A stretch of DNA of 64,000 bases from positions 50,540,768 to 50,604,767 of the forward strand of contig CM043944.1 of the NCBI GenBank assembly GCA_014529385.2. Reading direction: 5' to 3'. The notes under the pieces are model-generated. The model saw only the letters and a list, made by a program, of their open reading frames with translations. It made no database searches and was not told the origin of the DNA. This DNA is from Adiantum capillus-veneris. Taxonomy: Eukaryota > Streptophyta > Polypodiopsida > Polypodiales > Pteridaceae. Both the position numbers and the translations under genes were made by a program. Within the stretch, counting starts at the first letter, position 1; each line of letters begins with the position of its first letter. Below are positions 35,701 to 47,189 of the stretch, piece by piece.

Positions 35701-35845
35701 ATTGTAGAGTTGGCTCACAATTTGGCGACAACATATATGCATTAGTGCTAGTTGCTCGATAAATTTTGAAGTTCCATAAGAAAAAGTGTAGAAATTGAAG
35801 GCATTTGTGTAGGAAGAAAAAGGACCATGGCCTTTTAAAAAGCAA

Positions 35846-35876
35846 CTAGTATGTAACCCGCACATTGCCGCGGCTA
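35846..35876 (-). mobile_element. Helitron-like 3' end (minus orientation)
   Basis: On the minus strand a short GC hairpin (arms CCGC 35870-35873 and GCGG 35858-35861) is followed after about eight bases by CTAG (35849-35846), then T. A CTRR terminus preceded by a hairpin, with insertion between A and T, is the Helitron 3' signature. The body would extend to higher coordinates; its 5' TC end was not found. Confidence 0.55.
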
Positions 35877-36243
35877 GAATGCATGTTTTCTATTCTTACA
35901 ACTATAAAGGTGGAAAATTATATAGACTCTATTTTTCTAAATGTATACACTCTTTTGCATTTCAAAAAAATTCATTCACAACATCTCTTATCTATGGATT
36001 CTCAAAAAAATTTATACATGAAAGAGTCAACAAATATTCCTTTAATACCAAGCTTGGCAAGTTCTCACATGTTACATAGGTTCAATTGTTAACCTCTATC
36101 CCTCAAGGCTCGGCCTGAGCTTGAGGCCGATTTGTATATTTGTTGGTGACTATATAATACAATCACTCACAATTGTGAGTTTTGAAAAAAAAAAAGGATT
36201 TTCTAGCCCTTATTCAATGGATGTAGGAGTGCTTTATAGCTAT

Positions 36244-36245
<2 letters not shown>

Positions 36246-36309
<64 letters not shown>

Positions 36310-36401
36310 ACTCTGAAAATGGCAGTGGGAGAATGAGACTCATTGTGTGTATGAGTGAGTGAGTGAGAGAGAGCCTTCCGATGGCTATGTGAATGAGTGG
36401 G

Positions 36402-36460
<59 letters not shown>

Positions 36461-36675
36461 TCAGTACTAGCGAGACTCATTGTGTGTATGAGTGAGTGAG
36501 TGAGAGAGAGCCTTCCGATGCTATGTGAATGAGTGGGTATGAGAGAGAGAGAAAGAGAGAGAGAACTCAGTACTAGCAAACCTCTAAATACTTAGTGGGT
36601 GGCTGGCGAGAGAGAAAGACAGAGTGTGTCGAGACTCCTCAGTGGCAAGGGAGCGTTGTGGTTGTGTGTGTGGGG

Positions 36676-36732
<57 letters not shown>
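36246..36732. repeat. Three GA tracts embedded in a tandem duplication
   Basis: GA runs at 36246-36305, 36405-36458 and 36681-36732. The segment from gagactcattgtgtgtatg to aactcagtactagc occurs twice (36334-36471, 36472-36577), differing mainly in the length of its internal GA tract. Confidence 0.9.
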
Positions 36733-36735
<3 letters not shown>

Positions 36736-38480
36736 AGATTTTGGTCCCATAGTCAACGATCGACAAGGGCAGGCTTGGCAAATTTGAGTCTGAATGTGAA
36801 CAAATCCAGGGCGGAAGGAGAATGAACCTCAAGTCGACAAAAGGGGGAGGTGGAGGAAAATTATTTTTTATGGTTTTTACACTAAATTTCTCTAAACTTT
36901 GTAGGCATTTTCACCTTCAAGTTGGCAGTTCGATGTGAATCTCAAAATTCGTAGGTGGGATTATGCTAATCTTCGATTTTTTTCTTCAATCATGTAGGTG
37001 TTCTCATCTTCAAATTAGAATTTAGAAGTGAATCTTAAATTTTTATGTAGGATTACACTAAATCTAGGTTTTCTCCAAGCACCGGCATACAATAGGGTTT
37101 AAAAACCCCCTATTTAACAACCTTTACGCCGTCGATGGTCGGATTTTTCTTGTGTTGTGCCATTTTGGGCATGGAGAGGTGCAATCCCTAGCCATCATCA
37201 AAATTGAGCTGGAGCATAAATCTTGGAGTGAATAACCCTTCACAAGCTGAGATCGACGTGATTATTTGCAATTGCATGTATCAAAAAGTGGAACCAGTAA
37301 TGTAACTGGCGTGGGCCAATCAAAGATAAAAATTGACAGCACAAAACAAACCCCAATCCAACGACGTTTAACTCTGCTCGACCGTGCTAGCCACCAAGAT
37401 ACCCATGCTTAGATATTACAAAAGTGGTCCCTGCTTTGGTTATATTTTAGGTGATTGCCTTTCCACACACTAGACCCCAACCCATTACTTACCCCGTACC
37501 CTACAATGCTTTCTCCCAAAAAGTTTAAAAACCTACATATGAGAGATTTTGGAGGTAAATCTACTATGTTTGTAAATTTTTTCTCTAAAAGTTGTATGTT
37601 TTCTCACCTTCAAATTTAGAATTTAAAGGTGAATCTCAAAATGTATACGTGGGATAGCACTAAACTTAGGTTCCTTTTTAGCACTTGGATATACAACGCT
37701 TTTTCCCAAAAACTTGGAAAACATACATATGAGAAATTTTAGAGGCAATTTGCTATATATGAAGGTTTTTTTATTAAATTTGTCTAAAGTTTGTAGATGG
37801 TCCCACCTTCAAATCTAGAATCTATGGGTGGGATAACTCTAAACTTGGGTTTTTTTAGCACTCGGATACACAATGCTTTTTCCCTAAAGAACTTGAAAAG
37901 CCTATGTATGATAAATTTTAGAGGCAAATGTACTGTATTTTGAGATTTCCACACTAAATTTCCATAAACTTTGCAAGATTTTTCACCTTCAAATCTAGAA
38001 TTTTGATGTTTCTCTAACATTGTAGATTTTTGGTAAATCTCAAATTTTGAAGGTGGGATCACATTAAACCTAGAGTTTTTTTTAGCACTTGGATACATAA
38101 TGCTTTTCCCAAAAACTTAAAAGACGTACATACGGTAAATTTTAAAGGGAAATTTGCTGCATTTGCTAAAACTTTGAAGGTTTTCTCACCTTCAAATTAA
38201 AATTTAGAGGTAAATCTCAAAATTTGTGGACACTAAAACTAGGTTTTTGTTACAAAATTTGTCTAAACTTTATAGGTAATCTAGAATTCAGAGGTATATC
38301 TTTAAATTTGTAGGTGGGGGTACACTAAACCTAGGTTTTTTTAGCACTTCGATACACAATGTTTTTTCTTGAATTTTAGAGGCAAATTTATCTTACTTGA
38401 AGGTTTTCACACGAAATTTTCTTAAACTTTGTAGATTTTTTATTCTCACCTTCAATCTATAATTTGGAGGTTTCTCTAAT
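36733..38480. repeat. Linker plus AT-rich ~200-bp array (copy C)
   Basis: The ggtcccatag linker (36742) and gaggaaaat segment lead into repeated modules: acttggaaaaNctacatatg, gagaaattttagaggcaa, ttctcaccttcaaatctaga, aaatctcaaaatttgtaggt and gggattacactaaac. The last unit breaks at about 38480 after ggaggtttctctaa and appears to continue at 44650 on the other side of the gypsy insertion. Confidence 0.75.
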
Positions 38481-38848
38481 CTAATCTAATCACCATCTCT
38501 ACTTTATTAGAGCCAAAATGTTTGCTAGATTCCTTGAGACTCCCTTTTGTCTCTATAATCTGAAGACAAAGACACCTAGTAGGAGCCACAATCGACACGA
38601 ACATTGGCGTTCATATCCAAGATTGTTCTGCAGTAACCATCTTGCCATCGATGCGTCCTTGTTCTCAACGTGACCCATTAGCTATATAAAGAAAGGTTTG
38701 ACTTTCTCCTCAACTATTGCCTAGCCGCATGGCCTGTCTCCATTTTGAGCTATGCATGCCTTCACTAGCGCATCCTTCGCTCCCTTCACCAACACATCCT
38801 CTGTAATGCGAATGGCCTATGAACTTTGAGAGTAGCGGAATTAGGAAA

Positions 38849-39645
38849 TTAGGTGAAGAATTTTTGAGAGATTACTTTGTGAGCATAGCGGGTGAACTTA
38901 ATTGATGGTATCAACATAAGATACCGTCGGATAATCTTATCATGTCGTAGTACCTTGTCTTCATGCCAAAGTATAGATTTGGGTTGTAGTACCTCTTCTT
39001 GATCTTCGATTTCGGGAGGGTCTTCAATAATTAGTTCATTTGGAGGCTCTCCTTTGTAGGGCTTGAGTAGGTTCACATGGAAATCATTGTGTATGAGCCA
39101 ATGGTTAGGCAACTTGAGTTGATAAGCCACCTATTGATTGGCTTCAAAATTTGAAAAGGACCATAGTATCTTTTTGCTAGTTTAGCATAATACTTTTGAT
39201 GGCCCGTAGGATTTTTGCCCGTCGTTTGCCTCAATCGAGCCTTAGGAAACTTAAGTAAGACCCAATCATTTTCTTTGAATGTTAAGGCCCTTCTGTGCTT
39301 GTCAGCAGCAACTTTTTGCCTTAGTTGGGAGATGGATATAGCCTCCTTAATCTTTTGAAAAGATGCTTTCAGGTCACGGCTATACTCATCGGCAACGAAA
39401 ATCTTCCCATGTACTTTAAGTAGCAAGGGACTTTTAGGTCTTCCCTCTATGATTTCAAAAGGTGCTTTTCCCGTAGAAGTATGGATAGTATTATTATATG
39501 CATACTCTACAAGAGGTAAGTACTTTTCCCATTGTGAGTGTTGATCTACTTCTTTAACATAGGTCTTTAGTAGATCAAGAATCGTAAGATTGGCTATCTC
39601 ACTTTGGCCATCCGTTTGTGGGTGATAGGCCAAAGAGAAATTCAA
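38849..39645 (-). pseudogene. Gypsy integrase C-terminal half and chromodomain-like tail
   Basis: Frame 39645-39073 gives MNFSLAYHPQTDGQSEIANL, the last integrase catalytic region, then EKYLPLVEYAYNNTIHTSTG and LLKFPKARLR. A shifted frame (39130-38849) continues LPNHWLIHNDFHVNLLKPYK and EEVLQPKSILWHEDKVLR, which resembles the start of a chromodomain. The rest of that domain is replaced by unrelated residues. Confidence 0.88.
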
Positions 39646-39653
39646 TCTTGTAC

Positions 39654-40052
39654 TTAAATTTTCAAAGAGACCTTTCCAAAATTACCTGTCATTCTAGGAT
39701 CTCTATCTGACACGATGGATGTTGGCAATCCATGGTGTTTGAAAATCTGTGATATAAAGAGAGTTTCCATTTGGTGTGCCTTAATAGTCTTCTTGACAGG
39801 GATAAAGTGTGCTTGCTTGCTAAACCTGTCAACTATTGTCCATATTCCCATATTCCCATGGATAGATTTTGGTAATCCAAAGATAAAATCCATGGATATA
39901 CTCTCCCATGGTGAATTAGGAATTGGCAATGGCTGGAGTAATCCAGGTTGCTTCCCTCTATCATACTTGGTCTTTTGGCATACCACACACTTTGAAACAT
40001 ACTCTTGTATGTCCACTTCCATGGTAGGCGAATAAAAGTACGTCTCTACTCC
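39654..40052 (-). pseudogene. Gypsy integrase N-terminal half
   Basis: Begins in the zinc-binding region (EVDIQEYVSKCVVCQKTKYD) and continues with PWESISMDFIFGLPKSIHGN and TIVDRFSKQAHFIPVKKT, containing the first catalytic Asp, then HGLPTSIVSDRDPRMTGNF with the second. A frame change at 39654 separates it from the following segment. Confidence 0.9.
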
Positions 40053-41297
40053 TCAAAGAGTAGGTTGAATGCCTCTATGCCCCGCATAGGGAGGAGCATG
40101 GGATTCATACATGACTTTCTCACGAAGGGAGTGGGTAACACATAGCCTATTGTCATGGAGAAGATAACCATCTTGCAAGGTGAATGGTTCCTCTTTCTTT
40201 CCCAAAGCAAGGGCTGACATTATGCCTTTAAGGTCAAGTTCAGTAGCATACTTATCTATCATGTAAGATAGATCATTGTTAGTTGCTATCGACACATCAT
40301 TAAATTTTGGTTGTCGTGAAAGTGCATCAGCCACTTGATTGTGCTTACCAGCAATGTGAGCAATGTGGAAATTAAATTGTGAAAGAAAATTTTTCCACCT
40401 CATTTGTTTGTCGAAAAGCTTTGTTTGAGTCATGAAGTACTTGAGACTTTGATGGTCTGTTCGTAAGATGAATGGAGTCCCCACTAGATAGTGCTTCCAT
40501 GTGTCTAGGACATGTAGAACAGCTAACAGCTCTTTCTCAGAAATTCCTAAGACCCGTTCATCCGTGTTGAGCCTTCGGCTCTTATATGCTATGGCATGCC
40601 CTTCTTGAAGCAAGACTACTCCAAAGCAATCACCACAAGCATCACATTGGACCTCAAATGGCTTTGAGAGATCCGGAAGCATAAGGACTGGTTGGGAGAT
40701 AATCTTCTCTTTGAGCTTGTCAAAAGCACTTTGCTCCTTAGCAGTCCATGAATACTTAACGTTTTTCTTTGTTAAGTCATGTAATGGTCCTGCTATTTGA
40801 GAGAATTTTGCTATGAAGCGTCTATAGTATGCACACATACCAATAAAGCTTCTTAGCTCATGTAGATTCCTTGGATTAGTAGGCCATGCTTTTATTACCT
40901 CCAACTTTAATGGATCCATACGGATACCATCTCGAGAGATAATATGACCTAAGTATTGAATCTCTTGAAGGAAAAATTCGCTTTTCTTTTGATTGAGGAA
41001 AAGCTTATTCTCCCTTAATGCTTGAAAAATCACTTGGAGATGTTGCTTGTGTTCCTCCAAGGAATTGGAGTAGATGATGATATCATCAAAGAACATTCCA
41101 GTGAATTTGCAATAGGGTCTAAAATTTTTCTCCATTAATTGATTGAATGTAGCTGGTGCATTAGTCAAGCCAAAAGGCATGACTAGATATTCATAAAGGC
41201 CAAACGTTGTACGAAACGCGGTCTTTAGGATATCTTCATTCACTATCCTTATTTGATGGTAGCCACTAAACGCGGTCTTTAGGATATCTTCATTCAC
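40053..41297 (-). pseudogene. Gypsy reverse transcriptase and RNase H
   Basis: About 414 codons: FRTTFGLYEYLVMPFGLTNA, the catalytic FFDDIIIYS, YLGHIISRDGI, then RNase H (VQCDACGDCFGVVLLQEG, ISEKELLAVLHVLDTWKHYL, RTDHQSLKYF, HIAGKHNQVADALSR). Its first codons come from a 35-bp filler (41268-41302) copied from 41214-41249, which interrupts the normal ...FSRIDLK/SGYHQIRIV junction. Confidence 0.93.
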
Positions 41298-41780
41298 TAT
41301 CTTTTAAGGTCAATCCTACTGAAGTAGGTAGAACCTTGTAGCTTATCAAACAAATCTTCTATCCGAGGTACGGGAAATCTGTTTTTGATAGTGATATAGT
41401 TTAGTGCGCAATAGTCCACGCACATGCGGTATGTACCATATTTCTTTTGCACTAAAAGGACTGGAGTGAAAAATGGAGAGGAGCTAGGCCTCACCATTCC
41501 TTTGTATACCAAATCTTGTACTTGCCTCATGATCCTCTTGTTGAGCTTGGGAAACTCGATAGGGAGGTTTGTTAGGCTGTGAGCTTCCTACTAGGAGCTC
41601 AATTCGATGGTCATCATCCCCTCGTTTTGGAGGTAAGTCCATAGGGATATCATCGATGAACACATCTTGGAATACTTTTAGAAACTCTTCTTGATTCCTA
41701 CCATTCACCTTTGATGAAACATTAGGACCTTTTAGGGATTCTTTGAGAAAAATCACGTATGCAGAAACTGAGCTTTTCAT
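41297..41780 (-). pseudogene. Gypsy protease-RT linker and RT N-terminus
   Basis: Frame 41780-41484 reads EEFLKVFQDVFIDDIPMDLP, then DDHRIELLVGSSQPNKPPYR. A two-base loss near 41530 moves the RT start to frame 41530-41297 (MRQVQDLVYKGMVRPSSSPF, VQKKYGTYRMCVDYCALN, FSRIDLK). An in-frame TAA precedes the ATG at 41780. Confidence 0.9.
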
Positions 41781-41861
41781 TTATTTATCAAGGGCTAGAG
41801 GATTTACAAGTGGTATAGTATGACCAGACTCATTAGCATCTATATACATATTCTTTCCCGT

Positions 41862-43102
41862 CTAGGTGAAGTAGATTCTCCTTTCAAGGAGCTTCATGCT
41901 GGTAGCCATGCGGTTGAACCATGGTACCCCTAGGATAGCATCCTCATGTTGGAGAGGAGAGATAAAGAAGTCTTCTTTGTTGACATAGCTTTGGACGTGA
42001 AGCCTCAACTTCCCAATCAAGGGAGTAATGGAGGCTTGCTGTCCCTTGAAAGCAGCATCGACAGTTACAACATCTCCCATCTTAAAATCTTGAATGCCCA
42101 ACTTGGTGGCCAACTCCATTGATATGAAGTTGAGGGTAGAACCAGGGTCAAACAAGATGAAGGCATCATGCTCTGTTACCTTTCCCCAAGCATAGGAGAG
42201 AGGTGATCCTTTGCAATGAGTATCCTCTTTTGGAGCTTCGATAGTGGAAGCGCTAGGAGTCTCATTGCGAGCATTTCTTTTGGGGCAAGAACGATAGCCA
42301 TGTCCTTGCTCCCCACACTTAAAACATTTGTGATCCTTGCGAAAAGTTTCAAGCTCTTCAGGAGAGAGTTTATTTTTACCTTTGTAAACTCCTTTCTCCT
42401 TGGACCAATTGTTGTTGTTGTTGTTGGAAACGCATAGGTTTGACATTTCGTCTAGCCCCTTGTTGGAAATTGATACGTGAAGCAACCATGGTATGGTGGA
42501 TTACTTCGCTGATAGAGTCAAGCCATTGAAAGTTGACATAATTGGCCATCTCTTCAGGTAATTCCGCACAAAATTGTTGTTTTTGCTCAGCAAAGTCTAT
42601 CTTTTGAAAAACAGTAGCCTTGAGGTGTAAATCCCAAAACTTGTCCACATATTTGTGGATAGACTCATGAGAGAGAAGCCTTAAACTCCACCATTCGGTG
42701 AGCACTTTGTCTTTGCATCGCTTGCAAGGAATTGCTTCATGATGGAAACTCGTAGAGTTTTCTATGTCTTTGGGGCTTCGTCATTGCCATGAAGGCTAGC
42801 CCACCATTGACGAGCCGAATTTTGGAAGTGCATAGCTACATGGCGTAGCTTGGAGGACTCCGTGAAGCCCTCGTCTCCAAAGGCCGCATCAAATTGTTGG
42901 ATGATGGCCAATACTTTGTCGGTAGCACCAAAGGTTCCATCATAGGTGAGAAAAGAGATACTCTTTCCTCCCTCTTTGAACTTCTTGAGCTTTTGTGACC
43001 TTCGCCATGCAGGGTAAGATTTGTGATGTCCTCCCCTCTTACATTCTCTAAGAGAATAGCATTTGTATTATAGTTTCTCCAATCAAGAGAGACTTGGTAC
43101 AA
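41862..43102 (-). pseudogene. Gypsy gag, zinc knuckle and protease
   Basis: Three overlapping frames. The gag capsid region is spread over 43020-42376 (FQNSARQWWASLHGNDEAPK, WSLRLLSHESIHKYVDKFWD, FCAELPEEMANYV). A CAA-rich stretch near 42415 marks a shift, then KCFKCGEQGHGYRSCP and a protease with FILFDPGSTLNFISMELATK. The usual D-S/T-G active site reads D-P-G, probably disabling. The frame ends at a TAG that looks like a mutated Trp codon (41862). Confidence 0.88.
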
Positions 43103-43903
43103 TACACTCTTTGTGTTCCTTGTGACCTATGTGATGCAATGAAGATGGAAAGCTTCATGCATCACAAGCATAACATAAACTTGTAGAAAGCATTAACTAT
43201 CCCAAGCCTCAGTCCCAGGGCCTCAAACACTTTCAAAGGTGGAGAGAGCTAGCGGGAAATGAGGGTAGGCAAGAGGAAGAAGAAACATTCCATAGGAGAA
43301 AGAAATAGATCCTCACTTATCATTAGTCTTCTTGCTAGCATACATAATAGCATAGTAATGGAGATGGAGAAGATGACAAGCTTACACATTGAAGCATGGC
43401 TCTTGGTTGGATTTGCATTCCATAGCCAAGAGAGTTGATGTAGGCTCTCACTTCTCACAAACTTGGAGAAGGAGGTGGTGTTCCTCAACTTTCACCAATT
43501 GAGAATGCCCTTGCAAATGAGTGTGTGTGTGGAGTATATCCCCCTAGCACCCCCCCTCCTTGCTTTGGGCGAGTGGTGACTTTTCTACATGCTTCGAGGT
43601 CATTGGACCCCTCCCCCCCTAGCCAATCACATGCAGCATGCAGTCAAGTACATGGGTAGTCTTTTGACAAGTGTCCTCCTTACCCCTTATTAGAGAGAGA
43701 GAGCTTGAAAATATCTAGATATTTGTTGGATGGAAGTAGAATCTCATTGGACCCCTCTTTAGCCCAACAAATAGCATTCAAGCACACCATGTGGTTAAGC
43801 TTAGTGAGAGTCTAACATGTGTCCCATGTGTCCTTTTAGAAAAAGGGTGCCCCTTGGGTGAGTGGAAGGTTAGGTCAAAGATTCCCCTAACTTTGGGATT
43901 TTT

Positions 43904-44300
43904 ATGCATAGGAAGCTTCTCAAGCAGCTTCCTCATTAAATGTGTAGGGTCTCTTTTTGACTCAAGCATCTTACCCCCCATGCATAGGAAGCTTCTCAAG
44001 CAACTTCCTCATTAAGTGTGCAGGGTCAATTTTTGACTCAAGCATCTTACCCCCCATGCATAGGAAGCTTCTCAAGCAACTTCCTCATTAAGTGTGAAAA
44101 GTACCTCAAGTACCTTAGTCATCAAGCATGACAAGCACCTTAGGTGGAGTTCCCACCTCAAGCTCTTAGCTTGCCTAAGGTCAAAGGCAAGTTTAGGTCG
44201 GGTTCCCACCTCAAGCACAACCCTAGCTTTCTTAAGGTCAAAGACAAGTTTAGGTCGGGTTCCCATCTCAAGCTCAGCCTTAGCTTTGCTTAAGGTCAAA
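43904..44300. repeat. Two adjoining minisatellites, 76 bp and 53-57 bp units
   Basis: atgcataggaagcttctcaa starts at 43904, 43980 and 44056 (76-bp period). Then ttccca(c/t)ctcaagc occurs at 44150, 44203 and 44260, each followed by cttaaggtcaaa-like sequence. They lie upstream of gypsy gag, where a 5' LTR or leader would be. Confidence 0.88.
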
Positions 44301-44649
44301 GGACTTTTAACACTAACCATTGGAGGTCTTTAATGAAGCTAACCCTAAGGTCTTTTAAGCTCAATTAGTTAACCTTGCTCTTTGACAGACCATCTCTCAT
44401 TTGGGCCCCTTTACCATTGGCCCTGTGTTGAGATAGATCCGTAAGCACATGTCTATATTTTAACCCTTGTTTCGTTTATTATCCCACATTAAATGATCAG
44501 TTTAATATGAGAAAATGATTTGGGTTGGTTAGATATTAGATATTTAATGACATCCTCCCCTTATAATTAAGTCTTGAATATCACTTCATTCTTAAAAGTG
44601 AAATGTAATCGGGTCAGATTTCTCTAAAAAAAGACTCAAGCCAAATTGT

Positions 44650-46860
44650 ATCGCTTTGTAGGTTTTCTCATCTTCAGATTAGAATTAGAAGTAAATCTCA
44701 AAAATTGTGGGTGGGATTACACTAAACCAAGGTTTTTCTAAACTTTGTAGGTTTTGAGGTTTCTCTGAACTTTGTCGATTTTCTCATCTTCAAATTAAAA
44801 TTTAGTAGTAAATCTCAAAATCTGTATGTGGGATTACACTAAACCAAGCTTGTTTTTTAGCATTTGGAAACACGATGCTTTTTCCAAAACTTGGAAAACC
44901 TCCATATGAGAAATTTTAGAGGAAAATTTACTATTTTGAAGGTTTTTCACTAAATTTCTATCAACTTTGTAGGTTTTCTCACCTTCAAATCAGAATTTGG
45001 AGGTTTCTCTATACTTATAAGCTTTCTCATCTTCAAATTAGAATTTAGAGGTAAATCTCAAAATTTGTAGGTGGGGTTACTCTAGGCCAAGGTTTTTCTA
45101 AACTTGTAGGTTTTGAGGTTTCTCTAAACCTTGTAGGTTTTCTCATCTTCAAATTAGCATTTAGAAGTAAATCTCAAGATTTGTATGCGGGATTACACTA
45201 AATCAAGGTTTTTTTTAGCGCTTGGATACACAATGCTTTTCCCAAAAAACTTGGAAAACTTGCATATGAGAATTTTTAGAGGCAAATTTACTATCTTTAA
45301 AAGTTTTACATTGAATTCTCTAAAGTTTTTTTGCTTTTTTCACCAACAAATGTATGATTTAAAGAGGTGAATCTCAAATTTTTGGTAACACTAAATTCAT
45401 ATACACAATGCTTTTATTATATTTAAAGGTTTTACATTGAATTCTCTAAACTTTTTTGGTTTTTTCACCTTTGAAATGTAGAACTTAGAGGTGAATCTTA
45501 AAATTTGTAGGTGGGATAACAATAAACTCAGACACACAATACTTTTTCCCAAAAATTAGAAATTTGAAAAACCTACATACGATAGGCAAATGTACTATAT
45601 CTGAAGGTTTTGCACTTTTCCCTAAACTTTGTAGGTTTTCACACTTTCAAAGCGAGAATTTTGAGGTTTCTCTAGACTTTGTAGGTTTTCTTACCTTCAA
45701 ATTCTAATTTGAAGGGAGATCTCAACGTTTATAGGTGGGATTACACTAAATGTAGATTCTTTTCACTAAATTTATTTAAACTTTGTAGGCATTCTCACCT
45801 TCAAATCTAGAATTTAGAGATCAATCTCAAATATTGTAGATGGGGTTACACTAAACCTAGGGTTTTTTTTTAGCATTCAAATACACAATGCTTTTTCTCG
45901 AAATTAAGAACTTGGAAAACCTACGTATGAGAAATTCTAGAGGCAAATTTATTATATTTGAAGGTTTTTACACTATGTTTCCCTAAACTTTGTAGGCTTT
46001 AGACCTTTTCCACTAACTTGGAAAACCTCCATATGAGAAATTTTAAAGGCAAATATACTATGTTTGAAGGTTTTTACATAAAATTTCTCTAAAGTGTGTA
46101 GGTTTTCTCACCGTTGAATATGGAATTTAGAGCTAAACCTCATAATTTGTAAACCTAGGTTTTTTTGGCACGTGGGATTACAATAAACTTAGGGTTTAAT
46201 TTTTTGAGCATTTGGATATACAAAGTTTTTTTGCAAAAATTGGAACTTGAAAAATCTACATACAATGAATTATAGGTGAAAATTTGATGTATTTTGAAAG
46301 ATATTACACTAAAGTTCTATGAACTTTGTAGGTTTTCTCACCTTCAAATCTAAAATTTAAAAGTAAATCTCAAAATTTGTAGGTGAGATTACAATAGACC
46401 TAAGTTTCTCTCGAGTACTTAGGTACACGATATTTTTTTTAAAAAATTTGAAAAACTCACATATGATAAATTTTAGAGGCAAACTTACTATATTTGAAGG
46501 CTTTTATATTAAATTTCTCTAATTTTGTAGGTGTTCTCACCTTTAAATTAATATTTATAGGCAAATTCAAAATCTAAGTTTTTTTGAGCACTGAGATACA
46601 AGAACTTGAAAAACCTACATATGAGAAGTTCTAGAGGTAAATCTTTACTATATTTGAAGGTTTTTACACTAAATTCTCTAAACTTTGTAGGCACTCTCAC
46701 TTTCACATCTAGAATTTAGGGATAAACCTAGAGTTTGTAGGTGGGATTACACTAAACTAGCCCTTTTTTGAGCATTGGGATACAAATTTTCAATGTTGCA
46801 AAAGTTGAAAGCTTTACGATTTGATTTTGTGTAGGGTGACCCATCAAAGTTATAATAGTT
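44650..46860. repeat. AT-rich ~200-bp array (copy D)
   Basis: The longest uninterrupted block of the family, with about ten diverged units. Each holds, in order, acttggaaaacctacatatg, agaaattttagaggcaaatt, a tttgaaggtttttacac region, aactttgtaggttttctcac, aatctcaaaatttgtaggtg and gggattacactaaacc, then a poly-T stretch and gatacacaatgcttttt. No coding capacity. Confidence 0.8.
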
Positions 46861-46919
46861 AAAAGCTTTAAGATTCTCTTTAGGGTGACCTAATTTGTTG
46901 CAATGCTAAATGTTTCCTT

Positions 46920-46923
<4 letters not shown>

Positions 46924-47008
<85 letters not shown>

Positions 47009-47018
47009 AGCTAAAATG

Positions 47019-47058
<40 letters not shown>
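46924..47058. repeat. (CT)n(CA)n then (CT)n microsatellites
   Basis: CT 46924-46963 passes into CA to 47004; after an 18-bp spacer a second CT tract runs to 47057. The linker gccacttctggccacgagct follows at 47071. Confidence 0.97.
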
Positions 47059-47063
<5 letters not shown>

Positions 47064-47189
47064 ATATATAGCCACTTCTGGCCACGAGCTACCCCTCTAT
47101 ACCTTTGTAGGTTTTCTCCGCTTCAAATTAGATTTACAAGCAAACCTTAAAATTTATAAGTGGGATTACAATAAACCTAGGTTCTTTTC

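Larger units (their letters stand above)
38849..43102 (-). mobile_element. Degraded Ty3/gypsy retrotransposon
   Basis: In minus orientation it carries gag, CCHC knuckle, protease, RT, RNase H, an H2C2 integrase and a chromodomain-like tail, in Ty3/gypsy order. LTRs could not be identified: sequence to the left (38480-38848) and right (43103-44645) is unlike one another. It seems to lie within a single AT-rich array, since the array phrase left of 38480 continues right of 44650. Multiple stops and shifts make it inactive. Confidence 0.93.

Noticed and set aside
35846-36310. Complete Helitron ending in the GA tract
   Set aside because: A 5' TC end cannot be distinguished inside a (TC)n tract, so only the 3' end is called.
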